DNA of 37,974 nucleotides, taken from Synechococcus sp. AG-673-F03 (GTDB lineage: Bacteria > Cyanobacteriota > Cyanobacteriia > PCC-6307 > Cyanobiaceae). Below are positions 9,321 through 17,714 of the stretch, in pieces. Position numbers and translations under genes: made by a program. Each line of letters begins with the position of its first letter. Within the stretch, counting starts at the first letter, position 1. The notes beneath the pieces are model-generated. The model was not told where the DNA came from and did not search any database. It saw nothing but the letters and a program-made list of their open reading frames with translations. The stretch spans positions 1 to 37,974 of the forward strand of contig QCTJ01000017.1 in the NCBI GenBank assembly GCA_003211205.1, given 5' to 3'.

Positions 9321-9740
9321 TCAGAGCTCCAGCCAGGCCTTCACCTTGAGCAGTGCCGGCCACTCCGGTCGGCGTTTGAGACCGTCGTCAATGGATTCCT
9401 TCAGCTCAGCTCCCACTTCGGGTGCAAGTGCCAGCACCTGCTGAACCACTTCAATCTGATCTCTCACGCCTTTGGCTTTGGTTTCCAGCATCGCCAGACA
9501 CAGATTGATGCGGGCCTGAGGATCCTGATTGTTCAGCTTGACGGCCATCCGCGCAGAACGCAGAGCTTCTTCAGACTGATCACTCAGCAACTGCAGCCAT
9601 GCCAGACATGTCCAGCCTGCTGACTGGCGAGGGGCCGCTGCGGTGATGGTCTCAAAATCAGCGAGCAACTCGTGCGCCGGAACTCCTTGCTGGTAACGGT
9701 TCATCGCCTGCTGGAAGAGACTTTCCTGGCTGGACTCCAT
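9321..9740 (-). CDS. TPR-repeat protein, conserved in cyanobacteria
   Basis: The 139-residue, all-helical protein has at least two tetratricopeptide-like units. One runs around residues 38-70 (PRQSAGWTCLAWLQLLSD, then SEEALRSARMAVKLN). The other runs around 73-105 (PQARINLCLAMLETKAKG). It has no signal peptide or membrane segment. The start ATG 9740 is clear. It lies between the Fe-S assembly gene (63 bp upstream) and the LpxB-like gene (1 bp downstream) on the same strand. TPRs mediate protein-protein contacts; the partner is unknown, and a link to Fe-S assembly or to the LpxB-like protein is only positional. Confidence 0.82.
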   Translation of the reverse strand: MESSQESLFQQAMNRYQQGVPAHELLADFETITAAAPRQSAGWTCLAWLQLLSDQSEEALRSARMAVKLNNQDPQARINLCLAMLETKAKGVRDQIEVVQQVLALAPEVGAELKESIDDGLKRRPEWPALLKVKAWLEL

Positions 9741-9803
9741 GGAGTGCTGATCGGTCGGGCAATACCTTCAGATTCCCACAGCAGCTCGATGCCCCTTGAT
9801 GGA

Positions 9804-10214
9804 TCAAACGGCGAAGGAACTTCCGCAGCCGCAGGTCTGGGTGGCGTTGGGGTTGGTGAAATTAAAGCCGCCGCCGATGAGCGCGGTGCTGAAGTCCAGT
9901 TGCATTCCGTAGATGTACAGCAGGCTTTTGGGATCACAAATCACTTCAAAGCTGGCGCCATCAGGTGCTTCGTATTGATAGCGCTCATCGTCGTTCTGAA
10001 TGTCTGTCGCAGGGACGAAATCCATCGTGTAGCTCATGCCGCTGCAGCCGCCCGAGCGCACGCCCACCCTCAGAACCTGCTGGCTTCCTTGATCGCTGCA
10101 AAGTCTGGCCAGCTGCTGCATGGCAGGCCCTGTAATAAGGATGCCCTTTCCGTCTCTTGCGGTATGAGACTCACTGGCTGTTGCGGTCTCAGCTGTGGTT
10201 TCGATGCTGGACAT
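9804..10214 (-). CDS. A-type Fe-S cluster assembly protein (IscA/SufA/ErpA/HesB family)
   Basis: The 136-residue protein carries the three invariant cysteines of A-type carriers: C57 in RSGGCSGMSY and C128/C130 in the C-terminal TCGCGSSF. These hold an Fe-S cluster or iron for transfer to apoproteins. The central FEVICDPKSLLYIYGMQLDF and GGGFNFTNPNA segments are typical. The first about 22 residues are a variable Thr/Ala/Ser-rich tail. ATG 10214 is preferred; an in-frame GTG lies at 10229. It heads a minus-strand operon and is divergent from crtQ, with about 105 bp between them for promoters. IscA, SufA and ErpA cannot be told apart reliably here. Confidence 0.92.
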   Translation of the reverse strand: MSSIETTAETATASESHTARDGKGILITGPAMQQLARLCSDQGSQQVLRVGVRSGGCSGMSYTMDFVPATDIQNDDERYQYEAPDGASFEVICDPKSLLYIYGMQLDFSTALIGGGFNFTNPNATQTCGCGSSFAV

Positions 10215-10319
10215 CGGAGGCACTGGCACTGGATCCTGTATTCACTTTATGAACCCTTCGCTTGTTCTGCCTAAAGCAGTTGAGCCTGATCAATTCATAG
10301 AGTCCTCGCAGTTGCACTG

Positions 10320-11792
10320 ATGACGGTGCGGGTCGCGATTGTGGGTTCAGGGCTGGCAGGCCTTTCCGCTGCTGTGGATTTGGTGGATGCAGGCCATGAG
10401 GTGAATCTCTATGAGGCTCGGCCTTTCTTGGGCGGAAAGGTGGGCAGCTGGGTGGACCCGGATGGCAACCACATCGAGATGGGGTTGCATGTCTTCTTTT
10501 TCAATTACGCGAACTTGTTCGCGTTGATGCGCAAGGTGGGTGCTTTCGACAATCTCTTGCCCAAGGATCACACCCATTTGTTTGTGAATCAGGGTGGTGA
10601 CCTGCGGGAACTGGATTTCCGATTCCCGATCGGTGCTCCTTTCAACGGTCTTAAAGCCTTTTTCACCACCCCCCAGCTGGGTTGGATTGACAAACTTCGC
10701 AATGCTCTAGCTCTCGGCACTAGCCCGATCGTTCGAGGTCTGGTGGATTACGAGGGCGCGATGCGCACCATTCGAGCGCTCGATTCAGTCAGTTTTCAAG
10801 ACTGGTTTGTGGGCCATGGCGGCAGCCCAGAGAGCATTCGCAGGATGTGGAATCCGATTGCTTACGCGCTTGGTTTCATCGATTGCGAAACGATTTCGGC
10901 CCGATGCATGCTGACCATCTTCATGATGTTCGCGGCCAAAACTGAAGCCTCCAAGCTCAATCTGCTCAAAGGATCACCCCATCGTTGGCTGACTGGTCCC
11001 ATCCTCGATTACATCCAGCAGCGTGGTGGCAAGCTGCATCTCCGCCACCCTGTGAAGCAGGTTGAGTTCAGTGAGGGGGATCAACCCGAAGTCACGGGCT
11101 TGAAGTTGAGCACCCCTGATGGTGAACAGCATGTTGTTGCCGATGCCTATCTAGCTGCTTGTGATGTGCCGGGCATCCAGCGTTTGCTCCCAGAGGAATG
11201 GCGTCGTTTTCCGCAATTCGAAGCCATTCATCATCTTGAGGCGGTGCCTGTTGCCACTGTCCAGTTGCGTTACGACGGTTGGGTCACGGAACTCGGTGAG
11301 AGCAATGGCGAGAGTCGTGGCGACCTTAGTCACCCAGCCGGTCTGAACAACTTGCTCTACACCGCGGATGCCGACTTCAGTTGTTTCGCGGATCTTGCCT
11401 TGGCGAGCCCCGAGGATTACCGCAAGCAAGGTGAGGGTTCGCTGCTGCAGTGTGTGCTGACACCTGGCGACCCCTGGATGCGCAAGTCTGTGAAAGACAT
11501 CGTTGAACACACCGATCGTCAGGTTCGAGAGCTGTTCCCATCCGCCGCAAATCTCACACTTACCTGGAGCAACGTGGTGAAGCTGGCACAGTCTCTCTAC
11601 AGGGAAGCGCCAGGAATGGAGCCTTACCGACCTGACCAGAGCACACCTATCAGCAATTTTTATCTGGCCGGGAGCTACACCCGCCAGGATTACATCGATT
11701 CGATGGAAGGAGCCACCATGAGCGGACATCTGGCCGCTGCTGCCATCCTTGGGCAACCGGCTCGACTTGCCGTTAACCCCGCAGTGGCCTGA
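10320..11792 (+). CDS. crtQ: Zeta-carotene desaturase (plant/cyanobacterial type)
   Basis: The 490-residue FAD enzyme has an N-terminal dinucleotide-binding fold ([14 protein letters not shown], Gly at 9, 11 and 14; then [14 protein letters not shown]). It ends with the conserved FAD-binding [18 protein letters not shown] motif. It is the CrtQ/ZDS type, sharing a phytoene-desaturase-like architecture ([37 protein letters not shown]), rather than the bacterial CrtI type. It converts zeta-carotene to lycopene (as neurosporene then lycopene) at thylakoid membranes, using plastoquinone. ATG 10320 gives the expected length. The SRPBCC gene starts four bases after its stop, suggesting an operon. 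Confidence 0.95.
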   Translation: MTVRVAIVGSGLAGLSAAVDLVDAGHEVNLYEARPFLGGKVGSWVDPDGNHIEMGLHVFFFNYANLFALMRKVGAFDNLLPKDHTHLFVNQGGDLRELDFRFPIGAPFNGLKAFFTTPQLGWIDKLRNALALGTSPIVRGLVDYEGAMRTIRALDSVSFQDWFVGHGGSPESIRRMWNPIAYALGFIDCETISARCMLTIFMMFAAKTEASKLNLLKGSPHRWLTGPILDYIQQRGGKLHLRHPVKQVEFSEGDQPEVTGLKLSTPDGEQHVVADAYLAACDVPGIQRLLPEEWRRFPQFEAIHHLEAVPVATVQLRYDGWVTELGESNGESRGDLSHPAGLNNLLYTADADFSCFADLALASPEDYRKQGEGSLLQCVLTPGDPWMRKSVKDIVEHTDRQVRELFPSAANLTLTWSNVVKLAQSLYREAPGMEPYRPDQSTPISNFYLAGSYTRQDYIDSMEGATMSGHLAAAAILGQPARLAVNPAVA

Positions 11793-11796
11793 ACCG

Positions 11797-12246
11797 ATGG
11801 GACGTTGGCTCGAACATTCCGTAACCACTGAAGTCCAGGCTCCCGTTGATCAGGTTTGGCATGTCTGGAGCGATCTGGAGGCGATGCCCAAATGGATGCG
11901 CTGGATCGAATCCGTTAAAACCCTCGACGATCCCGATCTCACAGACTGGACATTGGCAGCTCAGGGTTTCCGTTTTCATTGGAAGGCTCGAATCACACAG
12001 AGGGTGGAAGCTCAGCAACTCCATTGGGAATCGGTGGGAGGTCTGCCCACCAAAGGAGGGGTGCGCTTCTACGCCGAACAACCTCAGCTCACGGCCGTGA
12101 AGCTCAGCGTGACCTATGAACTGCCGGGTGTCCTGGCCCCCTTGATGGAACCCAGCATTCTTGGTGGAATCGTGACTAAGGAACTTCAGGCAAATCTTGA
12201 CCGATTCCGGGACCTGGTGGAAAGCGGATACGCAGCACAGAGTTGA
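11797..12246 (+). CDS. SRPBCC/START-like (polyketide cyclase-type) protein
   Basis: The 149-residue protein has the helix-grip pattern of the SRPBCC superfamily. An early strand (HSVTTEVQAPVDQVWHVWSD) leads into MPKWMRWIESV, followed by a curved sheet and a long C-terminal helix (ILGGIVTKELQANLDRFRDL). Such proteins bind hydrophobic ligands such as lipids, quinones or terpenoids. ATG 11797, four bases after the crtQ stop, is preferred to TTG 11749, which lies inside crtQ. Cotranscription with crtQ hints at a role near carotenoid or isoprenoid metabolism. That is inference; no catalytic residue is evident. Confidence 0.85.
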   Translation: MGRWLEHSVTTEVQAPVDQVWHVWSDLEAMPKWMRWIESVKTLDDPDLTDWTLAAQGFRFHWKARITQRVEAQQLHWESVGGLPTKGGVRFYAEQPQLTAVKLSVTYELPGVLAPLMEPSILGGIVTKELQANLDRFRDLVESGYAAQS

Positions 12247-12247
12247 G

Positions 12248-12781
12248 TTGACAGCCTTGCGTATCTCGGCCTCAGTCTCTTGCGTGGCTGTGCTTTTGGT
12301 TGTCGCTCTAGGCGGCCTCAGCGGATGTGGACAGGAAGAAAACAACGCGCCATCAGCCGATGCGCTGCCGGCAGATCAGTCTGTGGCTGAGATGTCTTTG
12401 CCCAGCCCCTCCTCACCAGCGACCGGCCTGATTCCCCTGCCAAGCCGTGAGCAGGTCTTGTCATCAGTGCCGGAGGGTCGGGCTGACCCTTTCGCGCCCA
12501 CCATGGTCAGGTCGACGGCCATAACCTCTCAGGTCGATCCGAACGCGGCAGAGGGTCCGAATCTCCAGGTAAGGGGTGTTGTTGCTGTCGGAGCTGAACT
12601 GCGAGCGCTTGTCAGCGTCTCTGAAGTGTCAGGGACGGTCTGCGTTGGTCCCCGTGGCCGTTACCCCGGTGATGCTGCGGCCCTGCTGCCGATGGGCTGG
12701 ACCGTGAACAGCATCGATCTGGATCGAGGTTGTCTGAGTCTTTCAATCTCCAGAGAATCTCAGCGACTCTGCATTGCCTGA
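12248..12781 (+). CDS. Putative lipoprotein, PilP-like pattern
   Basis: A 177-residue protein if started at TTG 12248, one base after the upstream stop (TTG 12257 is also possible). A hydrophobic signal segment ends in a lipobox Leu-Ser-Gly-Cys with Cys at about residue 27, so lipid anchoring is likely. A Pro/Ser-rich linker follows, then GRADPFAP and a beta-rich domain (NLQVRGVVAVGAELRALVSV ... GWTVNSIDLDRGCLSLSIS). The DPF-plus-small-beta-domain layout recalls PilP-type type IV pilus lipoproteins, but the similarity is a pattern impression only. Two or three further cysteines are present. The 3' end overlaps convergent hemD by 22 bp. Confidence 0.7.
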   Translation: MTALRISASVSCVAVLLVVALGGLSGCGQEENNAPSADALPADQSVAEMSLPSPSSPATGLIPLPSREQVLSSVPEGRADPFAPTMVRSTAITSQVDPNAAEGPNLQVRGVVAVGAELRALVSVSEVSGTVCVGPRGRYPGDAAALLPMGWTVNSIDLDRGCLSLSISRESQRLCIA

Positions 12782-13569
12782 ACGCAGGCTCGTACCAGTC
12801 CTTCTAGGTCGTGTGGTTTCGCCTCCTGATCCACTCTGCCCAGCAGTTCTTTGCAGCGTTGGCTGGTTTGTGGACCGATGGAAACCACCGCAGGTTTTTT
12901 GAACAGCTGTTCAGTGCCTGAACTTCCAAGGGCTTTCTCCAGCAGCTGCACGGTATGGGTGACGGTTTTGCCGCTGCTGAAACTGATCACATCGACCTCT
13001 CCATTCTCCAGTGCTTTCAAGGTGTCTGCCGGAATGGATATTGGGCAGCGGGATTCGTAGGCCGCGACCTCCACCACCCTTGAGCCGGCTTCTGCGAAGG
13101 CTTCTGCCAGAAGAGTGCGTCCGCCGCTTTGCACCCGCGGTAGCAGGATTCTCAACCCCCAGCCAGACACAGGGAAATGATCAATCAGGCTGTCGGCCAC
13201 GAATGTGGGCGGTACGAAATCAGCTGGCGCCCCCAGTTCCTCCAAACGCTGAGCGGTCTTCCGTCCCACGGCTGCAATTTTGAGACTCTCGGGGCGTTGC
13301 ATCAGTCGCTGTCCCTTGAACTGCAGTCGCGACTCCACCGCGTCCACTCCGTTAGCACTGGAGACAATCAACCAGTGAAAGTTCTCCAGGTCAGCGAGAG
13401 CATCGTCGAGAGTAGCCCAGCTGTCAGGCGGACCGATTTCCAGAGCCGGTAGGTCGAGAACCCTTGCACCAAGTGACTGCAGCAGCCTGCGGCCTTCGCT
13501 CTGCTGCTCACGGGCGCGTGTGATCACCACCGTGTGTCCCTGTAAGGGCTGGGTCTGATCGGCGCTCAT
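12760..13569 (-). CDS. hemD: Uroporphyrinogen-III synthase
   Basis: The 269-residue protein is a two-lobed HemD-type enzyme that cyclises hydroxymethylbilane to uroporphyrinogen III, the branch point for heme, chlorophyll, phycobilins and cobalamin. HemD sequences are divergent, but visible hallmarks are the start VVITRAREQQSEGRRLLQSL, WLIVSSANGVDAVESRL, IAAVGRKTAQRLEELG, DVISFSSGKTVTH and VVSIGPQTSQRCKELLG. ATG 13569 overlaps the stop of the GT2-TPR gene by four bases (ATGA). It is the last gene of the minus-strand cluster starting at ycf33, and its end overlaps the convergent lipoprotein gene by 22 bp. Confidence 0.92.
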   Translation of the reverse strand: MSADQTQPLQGHTVVITRAREQQSEGRRLLQSLGARVLDLPALEIGPPDSWATLDDALADLENFHWLIVSSANGVDAVESRLQFKGQRLMQRPESLKIAAVGRKTAQRLEELGAPADFVPPTFVADSLIDHFPVSGWGLRILLPRVQSGGRTLLAEAFAEAGSRVVEVAAYESRCPISIPADTLKALENGEVDVISFSSGKTVTHTVQLLEKALGSSGTEQLFKKPAVVSIGPQTSQRCKELLGRVDQEAKPHDLEGLVRACVQAMQSR

Positions 13570-14777
13570 GCGCTGGCCTCATCGTCCAGCTTCACCAGTC
13601 CATTGACCTGGGCATGCAGGGCGGTGGCTTCTCCCTGTCGCTCCTGTGAGCGCAGCAGCGCGATCGCCTGGCGGAAGCCTGTGCGCGCACCATCGATATC
13701 CCCCCCCATCAGCTTGGCCACAGCCAGGTTCTGGTGGCTTTCCGCGTGGGACGGATTCACGCTCAGGGATCGCTCGTAAGCCTTGATCGCAGCCAGCAGG
13801 TCGCCACGACGACGCTCCATCAACCCTAAGTTGTACCAGGCGAGTGCCACCTCTGGGGCCCGTTGACAAGCGGTTGTGGTGAGCTGAATGGCTTCCTCCA
13901 ATTCGTTGCGCTGCATCAGCAAGGCCGCCAGGTTTAGACGCGCACCCAGGCTCAGACGGGTCTCCAGCGGTTGCTGCAGCGCCTCTCGATAGCACTTCAC
14001 GGCAGCTTCGCTGTCTTCTGAAGCCAGCGCGATTCCGAGATTGAGCAGCAGTTCATAGCGTTCAGCACTGCTGCCATCGCCCTCGGGCAACTGCTCAAGG
14101 CCGTAGCGAAGAAGGCTGAGCCCCCTGTCCCGGTTGCCGTCGCTCACCTCCAGAGCACCGAGCTTGGCGCAGGCATAGGGGTCATTGGGCTGGTCTTTCA
14201 GCCAGCTCTCCATCGATTGACGCAGCCTGTCCGCCTTATCCGATCCAGCCAGCAAATCCGGTCGATATCCCTCATGTAGCAGTGCTGGTTCGGTGCAGTT
14301 GGCAATCCGCCAGCCGGGCTCCTGCTTAAGCAGCGCATCCACGCTCTCGTCGATCATCGAGTGATAGGGCTTGCTCCATTTGAGTCGTGGATGTCGGCGA
14401 AACAGGCGGCTTACATTGGAGTAGGGAGCCATTGCGGCTCCCAGTTCGTGTCGCAGCATATTGATCACCAGCACATCCGGCTGTGCCATCAAGGCTTTGA
14501 GCTGTGGGATTGCTTCTGAGCGGAGTTCTTCGTCGGCATCGAGCACCAGCACCCAGTCACCCTTTACGAGCTCTAGGGCCGCGTTGCGTGCCGGCGCAAA
14601 GTCTCCAGGCCAGTCTATCCGTTCCACCCGAGCGCCGCAGCCCTCTGCGAGGGCGATGGTGCCATCCACCGAGCCGGTGTCGAGAAGAACCATCTCATCC
14701 GCGAAGCCCTTGACAGACCTGAGGCAGTCCTCGATCCGCGCTTCCTCATCGCGCACGATCATCGAGAGGCTGAGCAT
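13566..14777 (-). CDS. Family 2 glycosyltransferase with C-terminal TPR repeats
   Basis: The 403-residue protein has an N-terminal GT2 domain (residues 1-about 230) starting MLSLSMIVRDEEARIEDCLR. It has the nucleotide-binding LLDTGSVDGT and the metal-binding Asp-Ala-Asp at 80-82 (LVLDADEEL). The rest is tandem TPR units, for example ALAWYNLGLMERRRGDLLAA and HAESHQNLAVAKLMGGDIDG. The GT2-TPR fusion (SunS/YcdA-like glycosyltransferases) often acts on proteins or cell-surface glycans. ATG 14777 is chosen; GTG 14792 is in frame upstream. It is 69 bp after the nagZ-like gene and coupled to hemD by a 4-bp overlap. Donor and acceptor are unknown. Confidence 0.88.
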   Translation of the reverse strand: MLSLSMIVRDEEARIEDCLRSVKGFADEMVLLDTGSVDGTIALAEGCGARVERIDWPGDFAPARNAALELVKGDWVLVLDADEELRSEAIPQLKALMAQPDVLVINMLRHELGAAMAPYSNVSRLFRRHPRLKWSKPYHSMIDESVDALLKQEPGWRIANCTEPALLHEGYRPDLLAGSDKADRLRQSMESWLKDQPNDPYACAKLGALEVSDGNRDRGLSLLRYGLEQLPEGDGSSAERYELLLNLGIALASEDSEAAVKCYREALQQPLETRLSLGARLNLAALLMQRNELEEAIQLTTTACQRAPEVALAWYNLGLMERRRGDLLAAIKAYERSLSVNPSHAESHQNLAVAKLMGGDIDGARTGFRQAIALLRSQERQGEATALHAQVNGLVKLDDEASA

Positions 14778-14846
14778 GTTGGTGATGAGCACTGCCGCAG
14801 AGGCTAAGGCGGTTCCAACGGTGCGGTTCCGACAGGCTTCGGTTGT

Positions 14847-16463
14847 TTAGTCGGTGAAGTCCTGGCGTTCGTGCACCTCTCCCTTCAAACCCCACATCCG
14901 ATTCAAGAGCTGCTGCTGTGCTTCAGGCATCTGCCCCGGGCTGTACCCCGCAGGAATGCTGTCCGGGATGAGCCTGCGCAGAGTGTCCCAGCGGTAGGGA
15001 CAGCCATAGACCGCCAAGCCCGATAAGCGTTCAACTCCCAGCAACTGCTGGATGGCTTCAGCCCAGGATTCCTGGCGCTGCTGGCCGGCGAGGAATGGAT
15101 TACCGCGCAGAAACAGCTGCAGGAAAACAGGTCCTTCTCCCAGTCGCTCCAGGTCAAGCGGCCCAACGGCGGATTTGTCGGTGCTCCAGGGTTCAATCCC
15201 CCTGTCGTGGCAGATCAGAGCTTTGTATCCATGGTGTTCGGGTGTGGTGATCGCCGCGCTGTTGGCGTGCAGAAATGCGCAAGGGAGAACGCTATCCACC
15301 CGGATCAAGGTCACACCGTTTTGATCACGATGTTGTGAAAGTAGTGGGCCCTGCACCTCCAGGGAGCTGTCGATCAGGTCCATGCAAAATGCGCGTTCTG
15401 TAGCTGTTTCGAGCTCAACCTCGGAGTCGCTGAAGCAGGGCTTTTCGCAGCGATGCAGGGCTTCTGTTCGGCGTTTCAGTGACTCGTGAAGGCGCGATTC
15501 AGGGATCCTGCCGTCGGCCAGTGCTGCACAGATTGCATCAATCGCCGCATCGGCATCAGCGGGCATCATGATCAAATCAGCTCCTGCAGCAAAGGCCTGA
15601 ACCGCCGCTTCTCCAGGACCTGTCCTGCTGCTGATCGACTCCATCACCAGTGCGTCGGTGACGACAAGGCCAGTGAAACCAAGCTCTGTTCGCAGCAGAT
15701 CTGTGAGCACCGCTCCTGACAAGGTCGCCGGCTGCGAGTCGTCCAGTGCAGGAATTAGTAGATGCGCTGTCATCACACTGGCTATTCCCGAGTCGATTAA
15801 TCGACGGAAGGGCACCAGTTCCACATGGTCGAGCCGGCTGCGTCCGTGGTTGATCAGAGGCAGCTCCAAGTGGGAATCCTGGTCTGTATCGCCATGACCG
15901 GGAAAATGCTTGGCGCAGCCGAGAACGCCAGCGGCATTGAGGCCACCTTGAAACGCTGCCACGAGATCCGCAATGGACTCAGGTTGATCCCCCCATGCCC
16001 GCACATTGATCACAGGGTTTTCAGGATTGCTGTTCACATCGCAGACCGGAGCGAGCACCCAGTTGAGACCGCATCGTTGCGCCTGATCCCCGGTTGTGCG
16101 GCCGTAACGCTCGGCCAGCTCAAGAGCCTGTTCCGGGTTGGTTTGATGCAGCCTGCCCAGCGTCATTGGTGGTGCCAACCAGGTGGCACCCGGGAACCTC
16201 TGGCCGATTCCTTCTTCCACATCGGCGCAGAGCAGTAGGTCTTCGCTGTCGCTCCAGCTGCGGAGTGTTCGACATCGCTGCTGCAGCTCCATGACTGTGC
16301 CACCCAGCAGGATCACCCCGCCAACACCCGACTTCAGCAGCCGCTGCAGCTCACGATTGCAGTGCTCCCAACGTGGGTACTGCCTCTGCCGGTCTTCGTT
16401 ATGGCCGCTGGCACGGATAACCAGAAGCCGGGCAACGGCCCGACGACGCTCAGCCTCAGTCAT
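14847..16463 (-). CDS. nagZ: GH3 beta-N-acetylhexosaminidase (NagZ-like), long form
   Basis: The 538-residue protein has an N-terminal glycoside hydrolase family 3 TIM barrel with the NagZ loop [14 protein letters not shown] (residues 185-198). The His-Asp pair there supplies the unusual acid/base of NagZ. The nucleophile Asp is at about 270 ([13 protein letters not shown]). NagZ removes N-acetylglucosamine from muropeptides during peptidoglycan recycling. Common NagZ enzymes are about 340 residues; here about 190 extra residues follow. They contain no motif I recognise and may be a degenerate GH3 C-terminal domain. No signal peptide is visible, so it is probably cytoplasmic. ATG 16463 overlaps rbfA by 8 bp. 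Confidence 0.9.
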   Translation of the reverse strand: MTEAERRRAVARLLVIRASGHNEDRQRQYPRWEHCNRELQRLLKSGVGGVILLGGTVMELQQRCRTLRSWSDSEDLLLCADVEEGIGQRFPGATWLAPPMTLGRLHQTNPEQALELAERYGRTTGDQAQRCGLNWVLAPVCDVNSNPENPVINVRAWGDQPESIADLVAAFQGGLNAAGVLGCAKHFPGHGDTDQDSHLELPLINHGRSRLDHVELVPFRRLIDSGIASVMTAHLLIPALDDSQPATLSGAVLTDLLRTELGFTGLVVTDALVMESISSRTGPGEAAVQAFAAGADLIMMPADADAAIDAICAALADGRIPESRLHESLKRRTEALHRCEKPCFSDSEVELETATERAFCMDLIDSSLEVQGPLLSQHRDQNGVTLIRVDSVLPCAFLHANSAAITTPEHHGYKALICHDRGIEPWSTDKSAVGPLDLERLGEGPVFLQLFLRGNPFLAGQQRQESWAEAIQQLLGVERLSGLAVYGCPYRWDTLRRLIPDSIPAGYSPGQMPEAQQQLLNRMWGLKGEVHERQDFTD

Positions 16464-16872
16464 TGAAGTCTGGAGACTCGGTGTCGTCGCTGCTGGAGGG
16501 GGGGGTGCCCTTGACCTCTCGCTCTCGCTCCAGTTCCCCGAGCAGGTGCAGAACAGAGGTCCCCTTCTCGAGACCGCGGTCGAGCTGAAAGACCACTTCA
16601 GGTGCTCGTCTCATCTGCAGACGACGACCCAGTTCCCCCCTCAGGTAGCCACTGGCGGCCTGGAGGCCATCCATAACTTCTTTGCGAGCTTCGTCCTCCG
16701 CCAGCACGCTGACAAAAATCTTGCAGTGCTGAAGATCGCCGCTGACTTCAACAGTCGTGATGCTCACCATGCCCTGATGCACCCGCTCATCGCGGATGCC
16801 GTTGATCAGCAGCTCACTGAGCTCTCGCCGGATGAGGGCTGCCACGCGTTCAACCCGACGTCCCGGGGCCAT
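16456..16872 (-). CDS. rbfA: Ribosome-binding factor A
   Basis: The 138-residue protein binds the 30S subunit and helps mature the 5' end of 16S rRNA, especially in the cold. RbfA hallmarks are the N-terminal [18 protein letters not shown], then [20 protein letters not shown] with the KH-like fold, and [18 protein letters not shown] with the RxxPxLxFxxD pattern near the end. ATG 16872 ([10 protein letters not shown]) is preferred to the longer frame from 16914, since family members start just before this helix and it sits one base after the ycf33 stop. It overlaps nagZ by 8 bp. The last about 15 residues are an acidic tail. Confidence 0.94.
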   Translation of the reverse strand: MAPGRRVERVAALIRRELSELLINGIRDERVHQGMVSITTVEVSGDLQHCKIFVSVLAEDEARKEVMDGLQAASGYLRGELGRRLQMRRAPEVVFQLDRGLEKGTSVLHLLGELEREREVKGTPPSSSDDTESPDFND

Positions 16873-16873
16873 G

Positions 16874-17080
16874 TCAGCTCTGCGGTGCTGAAGACACCAT
16901 GGCACGCAGGACAAAGCTCAGACTGAGGAAGCCACTGATCAGAGCTCCGATCAGGGCGACGGCAGTGACCGGATTGCTGCGGCGACGTGCGAGTGGTTCT
17001 GCAACCGAATTGATCACACCCAGGCTGAAAGCGATCAAGTAGCGCGGATAGCGCGTCACGTTGATGAAAAATTCTTTCAT
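16874..17080 (-). CDS. ycf33: Ycf33 / DUF751 family small membrane protein
   Basis: The 68-residue protein starts [20 protein letters not shown], the signature of the Ycf33/DUF751 family conserved in cyanobacteria and algal plastids. It has one or two hydrophobic segments (about 14-28 and 39-62). The molecular function is unknown; conservation in phototrophs suggests a thylakoid role. ATG 17080 is clear. It heads the minus-strand cluster ycf33-rbfA-nagZ-GT2-hemD, with rbfA starting one base downstream, so the promoter for the cluster should lie in 17081-17250. Confidence 0.9.
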   Translation of the reverse strand: MKEFFINVTRYPRYLIAFSLGVINSVAEPLARRRSNPVTAVALIGALISGFLSLSFVLRAMVSSAPQS

Positions 17081-17178
17081 GGCCAGTTATTACAGGGTGT
17101 CTTGGGAGTTTCGGTGCTTTCGGAACGACTGACAGATGCTGCAGGGGAGAGCGCACTCAACGACAGGCAGCGGGTTCT

Positions 17179-17414
17179 CAATAAGAGGATCTTATTGACA
17201 TCTTTTAGTCTATTCGTAGCAAAAACATGCGAGGGATGGAATCTCTGGCTCAGGGGCATTCGCCCAGATGGCTTGGGCTGCATGCCCGCCCTTGGAATAA
17301 GAGTGAATCATTAACTACAGCAGCTAATGATCTTTGTTGCTCTGATTAAGGAGAGGTTATCGACCTCTGAATCACGCCAAGATTGGGGGAGTCGGCAGCG
17401 AGTCTCCTTTTTTT
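17179..17414 (+). other. Structured intergenic stretch, possible small RNA
   Basis: No convincing gene lies between 17081 and 17526. The stretch holds four structures. A perfect 8-bp inverted repeat with a GGA loop is at 17179-17197, merging into a perfect TTGACA at 17195-17200. A two-step stem-loop is at 17254-17287 (GGGCAT/ATGCCC, then GCCCA/TGGGC). A 6-bp hairpin is at 17352-17368 (AGAGGT/ACCTCT). An imperfect GC hairpin at 17386-17407 is followed by seven T. Promoter-like start, internal stems and a terminator-like end on the plus strand would fit a transcript of about 190 nt. The -10 (TAGCAA at 17217) is poor, and I recognise no known RNA family. It may also contain the ycf33 promoter on the minus strand. 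Confidence 0.3.
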
Positions 17415-17526
17415 GAAGTTTGCAGGCTCTGAGCAGTTCTGATCGGTGAGACCCTTCGGTATTGGCTTGAACAGCTTCAGCAACCAACGTGATGGTGCCC
17501 ATGCGGGATCAGTCACGGTTGAGGGG

Positions 17527-17658
17527 ATGGATCGAGAGATCACCATCAATCAGGCCCTGGGCAAAGTGCCTCAAGGGACAAAGGCGACCGACACCTCCTG
17601 CATAACCATTGAGGTCCGTTTGGATCCGAGATACCGCTGCACTGTGATCTGGGAGTGA
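17527..17658 (+). CDS. Small ORF, possible 43-residue protein of unknown function
   Basis: The predicted product starts MDREITINQALGKVP and ends ITIEVRLDPRYRCTVIWE. Alternating hydrophobic/polar residues near the end look like a beta-hairpin, which is not typical of random ORFs. The frame extends upstream to GTG 17446, so the start is uncertain; the GAGGGG before ATG 17527 is closer to the start than ideal. A hairpin covers the stop codon (17655-17675). No family is recognised with certainty. It is isolated between a possible small RNA and the oxygenase gene. Confidence 0.4.
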   Translation: MDREITINQALGKVPQGTKATDTSCITIEVRLDPRYRCTVIWE

Positions 17659-17675
17659 AACCAGATTGGCTTCAC
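17655..17675 (+). other. Hairpin at the stop codon of the small ORF
   Basis: GTGAA-A-CCA, loop GAT, TGG-C-TTCAC forms an 8-bp stem with one mismatch. It overlaps the TGA of the small ORF and ends about 40 bp before the oxygenase-like gene. There is no T-run, so it is a weak terminator candidate at best and could instead affect translation or RNA stability. Confidence 0.35.
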
Positions 17676-17714
17676 CCTTCCCGCTGAATCAGCAATCAGG
17701 CAGTAGTCATCGCT

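Noticed and set aside
17077-17314. Overlapping ORFs on both strands beside ycf33
   Set aside because: Their products have no regular hydrophobic pattern or family resemblance, and they overlap hairpins; they look like chance frames in intergenic DNA.
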